DNA of 64,000 bases. It comes from Oscillospiraceae bacterium (GTDB taxonomy: Bacteria > Bacillota > Clostridia > Oscillospirales > Acutalibacteraceae). The stretch covers positions 124,001 through 188,000 of the forward strand of contig CAJTCS010000003.1 in NCBI GenBank assembly GCA_910574995.1, written 5' to 3'. This document shows positions 52,541 through 60,236 of the stretch, piece by piece. The notes beneath the pieces were generated by a model that saw nothing but the letters and a program-made list of their open reading frames with translations, was not told where the DNA came from and made no database searches. Position 1 is the stretch's first letter. Each line of letters starts with the position of its first letter. Both the position numbers and the translations under genes were made by a program.

Positions 52541-52690
52541 TATACTGATAAGCGCCGAGCCGTCGTGAGCAGCGCGGATGGACCGGAGCGAGGGCGAGCG
52601 ATGGGGCTGAAAGCCCCAGAGACCAGCCCGAGTCGGAGGGAAGCCGCGCGTCGCGAACAGGCGAGGCGTGAGAACAGGAGCCAAAAGGAG
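52541..52690 (+). other. GC-rich 150-nt leader before the OmpR-type gene
   Basis: A possible -10, TATACT at 52541-52546, is followed by about 140 nt very rich in GAGCG/GGCGAGCG-like words, with a compact hairpin TGGGGCT-GAA-AGCCCCA near 52610. No reading frame is convincing and it differs sharply in composition from its surroundings. It ends at the AAAAGGAGG ribosome site of the regulator. It may be a structured leader RNA, but I do not recognise a class. Confidence 0.35.
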
Positions 52691-52698
52691 GACAAGCC

Positions 52699-53367
52699 AT
52701 GAAACGGATACTGATCGTCGAGGATGACGCCCTTTTGAATAAGACACTGGCCTACAACCTGATTTCCGACGGCTGGGAGGTCACACCGGCCCTGAACGCC
52801 AAAACCGCCGCCGCCCTGCTGGCCGGTATGGAATACGACCTGGTGCTGCTGGACATCAATCTGCCGGACGGTGATGGCTATGACCTGTGCAGATTGATCA
52901 AACCGGAGCACCCTGACACGGTGGTGATCTTCCTCACCGCTAACGACCAGGAGTGCGATCAGCTCCGGGGCTATGAGGCGGGGGCGGTAGACTACATCAC
53001 CAAGCCCTTCTCTATTGGGGCTTTGCAGCGGAAAATCCGCGCCATGTTCGCCATGCTGGAGCACCACAAACCAGCAAAGGATCTCTACGACGACGGCAGG
53101 CTGTTCCTGGACTTCTCGGAACAGTCCGCCACCTTGAACGGGAAGCCAATCGCCCTCTCTTCCATGGAGTACAAGATGCTGTACCTGTTCTGTAAAAATC
53201 CGCGCCAGGTCCTGACCCGGCAGCGGCTCCTGGAGCGGCTGTGGGACGTGGACGAGAAATTTGTGGACGAACACACACTGACCACCTCCATCAGCCGCAT
53301 CCGGGGAAAGATCGAGGCGGAGGGCGACACCTATCCTGGTCTTTATCTTTGTGTTCTCTCTAATTAA
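52699..53367 (+). CDS. OmpR-family response regulator, C-terminus truncated
   Basis: A 222-residue regulator. The receiver is intact: LIVEDDALLNK, Asp52 in VLLDINLPDGDGYD, ITKPFS. The winged helix proceeds normally through LSSMEYKMLYLFCKNPRQVL and DEHTLTTSISRIRGKIEAEG, but after GDTY the expected final wing (Ile-Lys-Thr-Val-x-Gly-x-Gly-Tyr) is replaced by PGLYLCVLSN. From there the DNA reads, in another frame, as a permease transmembrane helix. So a deletion near 53,333 removed the regulator end, any kinase and most of a transporter. DNA binding is probably impaired. Confidence 0.8.
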   Translation: MKRILIVEDDALLNKTLAYNLISDGWEVTPALNAKTAAALLAGMEYDLVLLDINLPDGDGYDLCRLIKPEHPDTVVIFLTANDQECDQLRGYEAGAVDYITKPFSIGALQRKIRAMFAMLEHHKPAKDLYDDGRLFLDFSEQSATLNGKPIALSSMEYKMLYLFCKNPRQVLTRQRLLERLWDVDEKFVDEHTLTTSISRIRGKIEAEGDTYPGLYLCVLSN

Positions 53368-53719
53368 CCTTGCCAACACCCTGATTACCAATCTGCTCAC
53401 CCGCCAGCAGGAGTTCGGCGTGTTCCAGTCCGTGGGCATGAGCGGCCGGCAGCTAAGCAACATGCTGTCCTTCGAGTGCCTGTACTATGTGGGGATCACG
53501 CTGCTGATTACCCTGACCCTGGGGACGGCGTGCAGTATGGCCGTGTGCCGGGTATTCGACCGGATCGGTATGTTCGGGACGCTCACCTATCATTTCCCGG
53601 TGCTCCAGGTGCTGTTGTTCGGGGCCGCACTGTTGCTGGTGCAGGGGGTGTTCTCGGTATGTGCGGTCCGCTATACCAGAAGGCTGTCTCTGGTGGAGCG
53701 AATCAAGGCGGCGGACTGA
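53351..53719 (+). pseudogene. C-terminal fragment of an FtsX-like ABC permease (first)
   Basis: About 122 residues from a chance GTG: LINLANTLITNLLTRQQEFG, FQSVGMSGRQLSNMLSFECL, two further membrane helices and the end YTRRLSLVERIKAAD. This is the C-terminal core of a MacB/BceB-like permease. In the same frame the preceding codons (53333-53350) read ILVFIF, completing the first helix, before the sequence becomes that of the response regulator. It has no ribosome site and is a deletion remnant. Confidence 0.8.
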
Positions 53720-53741
53720 CCCCGCCTGAAATAGAACGATT

Positions 53742-54062
53742 ATGAGGAGGTATGCCAGCATCCTGCGCTCCGTCGGCCTGACTGGAATGCAGCTGTGTCA
53801 GATGAACATTTGCGAAGGGCTCTGCTATGCGGCCTTTGCCGCCCTGGCTGTCCTGCTGATCGGACTTCCGATTGCGGTGGTGTGCCGGGAGGTCAGCAGA
53901 CGATCCTTCGCTGGTGAAATCGTGCCCTATCAATTCCCAATTCTTGAAATGAGCTTGTTTATCCTGGCGCTGTTCAGCCTGGAATTTTTGTTGTCCGCCT
54001 GGACAGTCAGCAGGCAGAGAAAGCTGTCCTTGATCGAGCAGATGCGGGAGATGAGATTGTGA
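53742..54062 (+). pseudogene. C-terminal fragment of an FtsX-like ABC permease (second)
   Basis: About 106 residues: RRYASILRSVGLTGMQLCQM, NICEGLCYAAFAALAVLLIG and the end SRQRKLSLIEQMREMRL. It is homologous to the first fragment but clearly diverged, so these are the tails of two different permeases, not a duplication of one tail. The ATG at 53742 falls at the RR(E/Y)-type motif inside the normal domain, so the N-terminal part is missing. Probably non-functional. Confidence 0.7.
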
Positions 54063-54070
54063 TCTTACAG

Positions 54071-54140
54071 AACATTTCATGACATCCAGAGAGCATTTCA
54101 TTGCAAAAGCCTTGAAACCGTATTTTGTGCAAACTAAAAT
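54071..54140 (+). promoter_or_regulatory. Second LytTR-type direct repeat pair and promoter
   Basis: AACATTTCATGAC at 54071-54083 and AGCATTTCATTGC at 54092-54104 repeat at 21-bp period. The promoter TTGAAA at 54112-54117 and TAAAAT at 54135-54140 (17-bp spacer) follows. The first repeat starts 41 bp before the -35 box, identical to the site at 46772. It drives the coiled-coil gene pair. Confidence 0.7.
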
Positions 54141-54192
54141 GATGAGAGTGGGAGTTTCCACAAAAATACTACTATTGAAAGGAGGCGCAAGC

Positions 54193-54666
54193 ATGAACGT
54201 ACAAATGATGGATGGACTCCTGGGTGCCAGCTCCAATATCAGGCTGGCGGGTACGCCCATGAGCGTGTACCGCCAGGCCAGCGCTGAGGGCGACACAGAA
54301 AAGATGAAGCGAGCGCTGGGCTATACCAGCGAGTGCACCGAGAAGGCCGCCAAGTACCAGGAGAAGCTGGACGAGGGCATGAAAGCTGAGGCAAAAGATC
54401 AGCGGGAAAAGGCCAAGCTGGAGCAGGAAGCCGCCATCGAAAAGCGCCGGGAGGAACACAAGCGTGTTGAGGAAAGCACAGAATCGAACCGCCCCCTGGA
54501 AACCGACCAGGTCCAAATCAGCGAGGCGGCGAAGGCGGCGCTGAAGGACAGCCAGCCAGTGGATGCTGCGGAACCGGTTTCCAGTGAGCCGGTCACCTAC
54601 ACGCCGAGCGGAGAGGTTTCAGCCGTTCCGGCAGAAACAGAACCCAGTGTTTCATTTTCTGCATAA
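54193..54666 (+). CDS. Coiled-coil protein of unknown function, first of a pair
   Basis: A 157-residue hydrophilic protein with no signal peptide or membrane segment. MNVQMMDGLLGASSNIRLAG is followed by PMSVYRQASAEGDTEKMKRA, a charged helix (about 50-100, rich in Glu, Lys, Gln) and a tail containing ETDQVQISEAAKAAL, a segment that resembles flagellin- or FlgM-like short helices. I know no function for it. GAAAGGAGG precedes ATG 54193. It is the first gene downstream of the second LytTR-type site and is followed 21 bp later by its partner, so the two are an operon. Confidence 0.75.
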   Translation: MNVQMMDGLLGASSNIRLAGTPMSVYRQASAEGDTEKMKRALGYTSECTEKAAKYQEKLDEGMKAEAKDQREKAKLEQEAAIEKRREEHKRVEESTESNRPLETDQVQISEAAKAALKDSQPVDAAEPVSSEPVTYTPSGEVSAVPAETEPSVSFSA

Positions 54667-54687
54667 TATTTTAAGGAGGAATATCTT

Positions 54688-55155
54688 ATGACACCAATTT
54701 CTGGCTTGAACAACGAAGCGATCCGCTCCCTGGCCGCTCCTGAGAAGACACAGGGCGCGCCCAAGGTCCAGAAACCCGAGGAGCCTCAGATCTGCCACCC
54801 GAAAGCCATGATGGATGAATACGTCCCCGAGGAACCGGGAGAGCCCTCCGGTCGCTACTGGATGGGCAAGGATGAGGAGGGGCAGCCCAAAATTCATTTC
54901 GACGACCCGGAGAAGGCGGCGGGCGCGCCAAAAAAGCCGGAGGAAAAATGGGTCTGCGACACTGGTAAGGTTGACCGGGAAATCGAAAAGCTTAAAAAGA
55001 AGCAGCAGGAGCTGAAACAGCAGTTGGGCACCGAGACCAACGAGGCCAGAATCAAAGAGCTGGAACGCCAGCTGGCCCAGGCGGAACAGGAACTCAGTGA
55101 AAAAGACAACGATACCTACCGCAAACAGCACTCTACATTCACGCAGATCTCATAA
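54688..55155 (+). CDS. Coiled-coil protein of unknown function, second of a pair
   Basis: A 155-residue hydrophilic protein. The N-terminal half is Pro/Glu-rich (DEYVPEEPGEPSGRYWMGKD, then KIHFDDPEKAAG). The C-terminal half is a strong coiled coil: KVDREIEKLKKKQQELKQQL, then RIKELERQLAQAEQELSEKD. It ends with NDTYRKQHSTFTQIS. No signal peptide and no known domain. AAGGAGG precedes the ATG at 54688. The shared operon and LytTR-type control suggest it acts with the preceding protein. Confidence 0.75.
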   Translation: MTPISGLNNEAIRSLAAPEKTQGAPKVQKPEEPQICHPKAMMDEYVPEEPGEPSGRYWMGKDEEGQPKIHFDDPEKAAGAPKKPEEKWVCDTGKVDREIEKLKKKQQELKQQLGTETNEARIKELERQLAQAEQELSEKDNDTYRKQHSTFTQIS

Positions 55156-55222
55156 TCCTTCTAAGAGATAAGTGCGCGAAGCCACTGTCTATCAAATAAT
55201 GTACTATCTGAGAGAGGTTTTT

Positions 55223-56377
55223 ATGAATTATAGGACTTTGGGACTCACCGGGCTGCGGGTTAGCGAAGTCGGCCTAGGCTGCGAGCAGATCATGGAGCAG
55301 GACAGCCAGGCGTCTGTGGAGGTTCTGAACGCGGCAATAAAGGCAGGGGTCAACTATTTCGACCTCTTTAGCCCCCACCCCTCCATGCGGGATGCGTTTG
55401 GGATAGCGATGGAAGGCCGTCGGGAAAAGTTCATCCTCCAGGCTCATTTATGCTCAGCCTGGATAGACGGCCAGTATAAGCGCACTCGAGAGATAGAAGA
55501 AGTAAGGGCCGCATTTGTCGATCTGCTCACTCGGTTGCACACGGACTATGTGGACGTAGGCATGATTCACTATATAGATGGGAAAGAGGACTTTGACCAA
55601 GTGTTCCAAGGACCTGTCCTGGCCTATGCCAAAGAGCTGAAAGCCGCCGGGACAGTCCGCTTCCTGGGGATGAGTACTCATAATCCCCGGATTGCGACTA
55701 TGGCGGCGGAAACCGGATTGATCGACGTGATCATGTTTAGCTGTAACCCCGCCTATGACATTCTTCCCCCAAGCGAGGACATCAACACGCTATTTGACGG
55801 TGCCAGCTATGAGGCGCTGGATCCGGTTTCCCATACGGATCCGGAGCGAAAAGAGCTGTATAGCCTGTGCGAAAGCATGGGCGTTGCGCTGACGGTGATG
55901 AAGCCCTTTGCAGGTGGAGCGTTGCTTAACTCCAAAGTTTCCCCTTTTGGCAAGGCCATGACCGTTGCCCAATGTTTACACTATTGCCTTACCCGCCCCG
56001 GGGTAGCAACAGTGCTCGTCGGCGCGGAAGATGTAGAGGAGCTACGGGAGTCAGTGGCCTATTGTGGGCTGCCCGACGAAGAAAAAGACTACGGAGCCCT
56101 GCTGGGCAGCTTTCCGCTAAGGCCCTTTGTGGACGCTTGTATGTACTGTGGGCATTGCGCCCCCTGTACGGCAGGAATCGACATCGCTGCTGTGAATAAA
56201 TTCGCTGATTTATGCGAGACGCAGGGCAAAGTGCCTGATACTGTGCGGGAACATTACGCTATTATGCCGGCAAAGGCCGGAGACTGCGTGAAGTGCGGCC
56301 AGTGCGAACCCCGCTGTCCTTTTGGCGTGAAAATTATGGAACATATGGAAAAGGCCCAGGCAATTTTTGGTGCGTAG
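55223..56377 (+). CDS. Aldo/keto reductase with C-terminal ferredoxin domain
   Basis: A 384-residue protein. An AKR barrel (YRTLGLTGLRVSEVGLGCEQ; catalytic region DYVDVGMIHYID with a His; TVRFLGMSTHNPRIATMAAE) is followed by cysteine motifs, CMYCGHCAPC at about 311-320 and CVKCGQCEPRCPFG at about 358-371, expected to bind 4Fe-4S clusters. Such fusions are common in anaerobes and probably reduce carbonyls with ferredoxin or NAD(P)H; the substrate is unknown. ATG 55223 has AGAGAGG upstream. Confidence 0.88.
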   Translation: MNYRTLGLTGLRVSEVGLGCEQIMEQDSQASVEVLNAAIKAGVNYFDLFSPHPSMRDAFGIAMEGRREKFILQAHLCSAWIDGQYKRTREIEEVRAAFVDLLTRLHTDYVDVGMIHYIDGKEDFDQVFQGPVLAYAKELKAAGTVRFLGMSTHNPRIATMAAETGLIDVIMFSCNPAYDILPPSEDINTLFDGASYEALDPVSHTDPERKELYSLCESMGVALTVMKPFAGGALLNSKVSPFGKAMTVAQCLHYCLTRPGVATVLVGAEDVEELRESVAYCGLPDEEKDYGALLGSFPLRPFVDACMYCGHCAPCTAGIDIAAVNKFADLCETQGKVPDTVREHYAIMPAKAGDCVKCGQCEPRCPFGVKIMEHMEKAQAIFGA

Positions 56378-56511
56378 GGTCATGCATTGGGAAAGCTAAA
56401 CAGGCTCGCACGTTTATCTTTCAAAAAGGATAGAAAGCGGCGGTTTCTTAAGTGGACTGTCGCTTTCCTATGTTACGACACAATATTTTAAGAAACTATG
56501 GAGGTAGCCAT

Positions 56512-56619
56512 TTGAAGAAATATATTTTGAAAGCGGAACGCCTTTATGAGAGTGATCGGCATTTTCAAGCATTTGAAAACAGTTATATCAATCTGATGGG
56601 AGGCGGCAGTCATGCGTAA
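56512..56619 (+). CDS. 35-residue mini-ORF, possible scar of an ABC ATPase gene
   Basis: TTG 56512, with GGAGG 6 nt upstream, opens a frame of 35 residues: LKKYILKAERLYESDRHFQA then FENSYINLMGGGSHA. The first part resembles the N-terminus of lantibiotic-type ABC ATPases and the end resembles their C-terminus, so the gene may have lost its middle in frame. It overlaps the permease start by 8 bp, consistent with a former ATPase-permease pair and with present translational coupling. This is inference from short stretches. Confidence 0.4.
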   Translation: MKKYILKAERLYESDRHFQAFENSYINLMGGGSHA

Positions 56620-57508
56620 CCTGTTGCAAGCAAATCTGTTCCGCCTGTTTCGGAGCTGGGTGTTTTGGGGCGCGATGCTGGTAATGGTGGGTGGCGCGTT
56701 GGCAGTCTGCATCGGCGCTTATCACGATATGGTGCTCTATAACGAGCCGGGTTACATGGAGCCGCTTGATAAGACACTGTTTCGGGCAGAGCAGGCTCTA
56801 GGTATTACCGCAGCCATTGTGGTGAGCCTGTTTGTGGGAATAGAGTATAGCGGCGGTGCCATCCGCAATAAGCTGGTGGTTGGAAAAAGCCGGATAACCG
56901 TTTATCTTGCAGGTTATTTGGCCTGTGCGGGGGTGGTCTTGCTCCTGTTCCTGGTGTCATCTCTTGCGGCATTGGCATTGGGGAGCGTCTTGTTCTCCGC
57001 ACCATCAGCCTCACCGGGCACAATCATGACAGCGTTTTTCGTGGGAGCCATGACATGTCTTTTATATGCGGCAGTTTTCTACTTCATTGCCGTCATATGC
57101 GGAAGCAGGGTATGGGCGGCAATCTTTTCCATACTATTGGCGGTTGCCCTGCTGATGGCAGCGTCTGAGCTTTCCCAGGCGCTGGAGCAGGGGCCATACA
57201 CCATGCAGCTGGTTCCGGAGGAATTCAGCACCTCCAAGGAAGCCTATTCCATAGATGGGGTAGCAGAAGATATGTTTGACGGATTGGTAATGGAAACCGT
57301 ACCAAATCCCAACTATTTATCCGGTGAAAAGCGAGAGATTGTTCAGCTTTTCTATGACATAAATCCAGCAGGACAGACTACACAGCTGGCAAGGCTGTCA
57401 GAGCAAGATATTTTGTATCCGCTGCGCATCATTCTGCTGGATGCGGGACTCAGTGCAGTTTTTGCCCTAGGCGGTATATGGATATTTCGGAGAAAGGATA
57501 TTAAATAG
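56612..57508 (+). CDS. ABC-2 family permease
   Basis: A 298-residue membrane protein with six hydrophobic segments: a first helix WVFWGAMLVMVGGALAVCIG, the block AAIVVSLFVGIEYSGGAIRN (typical of ABC-2 lantibiotic-immunity permeases), and a last helix before FRRKDIK. An extracytoplasmic loop lies at about 190-260. No intact ATPase gene is beside it; only the mini-ORF precedes it. GGGAGGCGGCAGTC is the ribosome site. Confidence 0.85.
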   Translation: MRNLLQANLFRLFRSWVFWGAMLVMVGGALAVCIGAYHDMVLYNEPGYMEPLDKTLFRAEQALGITAAIVVSLFVGIEYSGGAIRNKLVVGKSRITVYLAGYLACAGVVLLLFLVSSLAALALGSVLFSAPSASPGTIMTAFFVGAMTCLLYAAVFYFIAVICGSRVWAAIFSILLAVALLMAASELSQALEQGPYTMQLVPEEFSTSKEAYSIDGVAEDMFDGLVMETVPNPNYLSGEKREIVQLFYDINPAGQTTQLARLSEQDILYPLRIILLDAGLSAVFALGGIWIFRRKDIK

Positions 57509-57514
57509 CTGAAA

Positions 57515-57575
57515 GTAGGAAAATTTAAGAAAATCCATAGAGAAAAAAGGAAAAATCAAAAAAATTTGATATAAT
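57515..57575 (+). promoter_or_regulatory. Triple 10/11-bp repeat and promoter before CPBP-vanRS-like operon
   Basis: GTAGGAAAAT, TTAAGAAAATC and CATAGAGAAAA (57515-57546) are consecutive near-repeats, followed by TATAAT at 57570-57575 with no good -35 box. The same motif series occurs at 63677. Phased direct repeats beside a weak -35 are typical of OmpR/VanR-type activation; the adjacent VanR-like protein is the obvious candidate. Confidence 0.55.
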
Positions 57576-57609
57576 TCATTCAAATCTTGCACCTGGAGGA
57601 AAAGGCAAA

Positions 57610-58359
57610 ATGACGAACATAGCAAAAAAAGTAAAAATTGTGTTATGGGTATGTGTCGTATACATTTTGTCATCTATTTGCTATATCCCCACGATGTTGC
57701 AGCAGCACGGAATCTCTGTTCCCGATGGATTGTCACTGTTGAAATACTTATTTGTTTGTATTCCCGCCGCCAGCGCTTTTTTGTTCCTGGCTTTTGAACA
57801 CAGACTCAAAAAATACTTTGCAGCAGTTTTTTCCGGGAAGATAGCACTCAAACAGATCGGAACCTGGACTATATTGGTGTTTGCAGGTTTATTTGTCTCA
57901 TTTTGTTACTCCCTCGCTGCAAAGGCAGATTTATTTCAAAATACATACCCGTCCGTCATAGTGCTATTAGCAAGTTGTATGTATTTGTTTGCAACAGCAT
58001 TTGTTGAGGAAATGGCATGGCGGGGGTTTCTTCTTGAGCAGGTTTCTTTTCGGGGAGAAAGCATCTGCAGTATCCTATTGGTTGGGATCATTTGGACAAT
58101 ATGGCATCTGCCCATGTGGATCATTAGGAATTCATTGGGAGCCGGTCAAATTATTCCTCTCTGCATTTGGACGCTCCTTGTTTCTGTTGTCCTTGGAATC
58201 GCTTATTATCAATGCAGAAATCTACTGTTTGTTGCGATATTGCACGTAACCTTCAACATCTGTTATTTAGCGCCAATAGCGTATAATATCGCCGCGCTGG
58301 CACTGGTAATCATTGCTGTTGCACTGTTATGGCGTCAGAAGTGGAGGTCAGTAGCATGA
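57610..58359 (+). CDS. CPBP family intramembrane glutamic endopeptidase (second of three)
   Basis: A 249-residue membrane protein. TAFVEEMAWRGFLLEQV has Glu133-Glu134 and the following Arg; WTIWHLPMWI and HVTFN complete the CPBP motifs. It is AT-rich and unlike the first CPBP gene outside the motifs. Its stop overlaps the start of the VanR-like gene (ATGA), so they are translationally coupled and the protease is probably part of the response. GGAGGAAAAGGCAAA precedes the ATG. Confidence 0.88.
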   Translation: MTNIAKKVKIVLWVCVVYILSSICYIPTMLQQHGISVPDGLSLLKYLFVCIPAASAFLFLAFEHRLKKYFAAVFSGKIALKQIGTWTILVFAGLFVSFCYSLAAKADLFQNTYPSVIVLLASCMYLFATAFVEEMAWRGFLLEQVSFRGESICSILLVGIIWTIWHLPMWIIRNSLGAGQIIPLCIWTLLVSVVLGIAYYQCRNLLFVAILHVTFNICYLAPIAYNIAALALVIIAVALLWRQKWRSVA

Positions 58360-59057
58360 GTACTCATATTTTAGTGGTAGACGATGAAAGGGAACTGGCC
58401 GACGTGCTGGAGCTTTATCTCACAAATGATGGCTACACGGTTCACAAGTGCTATACCGGTGCGGAGGCCCTGGACTGTATTGAACACACAGCCCTGGATC
58501 TGGCACTTCTGGACGTGATGCTCCCCGATGCGGACGGCTTTCAGCTCTGCAAGAAGGTCCGGGAGAAGTCCTATTGCCCCATCATCATGCTCACAGCCAG
58601 GGCGGAGGACGGGGACAAGATCATGGGCCTGACCATCGGGGCCGACGACTACATCACAAAGCCCTTCAATCCCCTGGAGGTTGTTGCCAGGGTTAAGACC
58701 CAGCTGCGGCGGTACAAGCTCTACAGCGGCTCCGCTCCAAAGCTGGATGAACCGATCCATGAATACGACATCCGGGGGCTGGTCATCAACCGGGACAACC
58801 ACAAGTGTTTCCTGTTCGGGAAGGAAGTGCAGCTGACGCCCCTTGAGTTCTCCATCCTCTGGTATCTCTGTGAGCGGCAGGGCGTAGTCGTCCCCTCCGA
58901 GGAGCTGTTTGAGGCGGTGTGGGCTGAAAAGTACCTGAAGAACAACAACACCGTCATGGCCCACATTGGGCGGCTGCGGGAGAAGCTGAACGAACCTGCC
59001 CGAAACCCCAGGTTCATTAAAACGGTATGGGGGGTTGGTTACACCATTGAAAAGTAA
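58356..59057 (+). CDS. VanR-like OmpR-family response regulator
   Basis: A 233-residue regulator: ILVVDDERELADVLELYLTN, Asp53 in LALLDVMLPDADGF, ITKPFNPLEVVARVKTQLRR, then a winged helix with VQLTPLEFSILWYLCERQG and a complete end FIKTVWGVGYTIEK. This pattern is closest to VanR of glycopeptide-resistance and related cell-envelope systems. TGGAGGTCAGTAGC precedes ATG 58356. No vanH/A/X or vanG-type ligase is nearby, so it may control other envelope genes such as the CPBP and VanZ-like genes. Confidence 0.9.
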   Translation: MSTHILVVDDERELADVLELYLTNDGYTVHKCYTGAEALDCIEHTALDLALLDVMLPDADGFQLCKKVREKSYCPIIMLTARAEDGDKIMGLTIGADDYITKPFNPLEVVARVKTQLRRYKLYSGSAPKLDEPIHEYDIRGLVINRDNHKCFLFGKEVQLTPLEFSILWYLCERQGVVVPSEELFEAVWAEKYLKNNNTVMAHIGRLREKLNEPARNPRFIKTVWGVGYTIEK

Positions 59058-60144
59058 GAATGATTTTGGACAGTTCCGCGCGAAGATATTTCTCCGCACC
59101 ATAGCTGTTCTGGTATCTGCCGCCGCTGTACTCTATCTCACCTATGCTGTCCTGCTGCGGGGCCGCTTTGCCAACGGGATGGTAGCCCTGTTTCAAACCA
59201 CCCTGGGTATGGACTATGATGCCGCCCTCCGATTCTATGAGCGTACCTTCCGCAGTCACATGGACACCATCATCCTGCTGGTGTTCGCCGGTCTGTTTTA
59301 CTGTTATCTCCGCTGGTTGACCCGGTATTTTGAGAGTATCAGCAAGGGGATGGACGCTCTGCTCCAGGACGTGGCGGGAGAAATTTCCCTGCCCCCGGAG
59401 CTGCTCCCCATTGAGCGCAAAATGAATCTGGCGAAGCACACCATTGACCGGCAGAAAAGTGACATGCTCCTGGCCGAGCAGAAGAAAAACGATCTGGTGA
59501 TGTACCTGGCTCACGACCTGAAAACGCCCCTGGCCTCCTCCATCAGCTACCTGAACCTGTTGCGGGATGAAAAGCAGCTCTCCGAGGAACTGCGGGAAAA
59601 GTATCTCTCCATCGCCCTGGCTAAGTCGGAACGGCTGGAGGACCTGATCAACGAGTTTCTGGAAATCGCGCGGTACAGCCTGTCCACCATCACGCTGCAA
59701 TACAGCGAAATCAATCTTACCCGCCTGCTGGAGCAGCTCGTGTATGAGTTTCAGCCGGTCTTGGACCAAAAGAGCCTGACTTGCCGCCTTGCTACTGGGG
59801 ACGACATCCTGCTGAACTGTGACGCCGGCAAGATGCAGCGGGTCTTTGATAATCTTTTGCGGAACGCGGTGAATTACAGCTACGACGGGACCGAAATTAC
59901 CATTGCGGCGGAACAGAACGAGGATAGCGTAAGGCTGAAATTTTCCAACCGCGGCGGGACAATTCCCAGAGAGAAGCTGGAGCGAATCTTTGAGCAGTTT
60001 TACCGGCTGGACACGGGACGCGGTTCCAGTGGGGCCGGGCTGGGTCTGGCTATCGCCAAGCAGATCGTCACGCTCCACAAGGGGACGATCACGGCGGAGA
60101 GCAGGGATGGCCTGACGGTCTTTACGGTGGTACTACCTATTTGA
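59047..60144 (+). CDS. VanS-like sensor histidine kinase
   Basis: About 365 residues from TTG 59047 (TTG 59035 is possible). Two membrane helices (TIAVLVSAAAVLYLTYAVLL and TIILLVFAGLFYCYLRWL) flank a short external loop of about 50 residues. A HAMP-like linker, MYLAHDLKTPLASSISYLNL with the phosphorylated His, FDNLLRNAVNYSYDGTEITI (N box) and SGAGLGLAIAKQIVTLHKGT (G box) follow. It overlaps the regulator by 11 bp and is its partner. The small sensor loop resembles VanS of the VanG/VanB-related group. Confidence 0.9.
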   Translation: MKSKNDFGQFRAKIFLRTIAVLVSAAAVLYLTYAVLLRGRFANGMVALFQTTLGMDYDAALRFYERTFRSHMDTIILLVFAGLFYCYLRWLTRYFESISKGMDALLQDVAGEISLPPELLPIERKMNLAKHTIDRQKSDMLLAEQKKNDLVMYLAHDLKTPLASSISYLNLLRDEKQLSEELREKYLSIALAKSERLEDLINEFLEIARYSLSTITLQYSEINLTRLLEQLVYEFQPVLDQKSLTCRLATGDDILLNCDAGKMQRVFDNLLRNAVNYSYDGTEITIAAEQNEDSVRLKFSNRGGTIPREKLERIFEQFYRLDTGRGSSGAGLGLAIAKQIVTLHKGTITAESRDGLTVFTVVLPI

Positions 60145-60236
60145 TGCCGAACAATCTGAACCGATGGAGTCGCAAATGGGGTGTTCTGACCCACAAGGCA
60201 ATTACGAAAAATCAAGGAGCTATGGGGTGACGTACA

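Noticed and set aside
58356-60144. A glycopeptide-resistance (van) operon
   Set aside because: Only the regulator and kinase are van-like. No D-Ala-D-X ligase, VanH, VanX or VanY gene occurs in the window.
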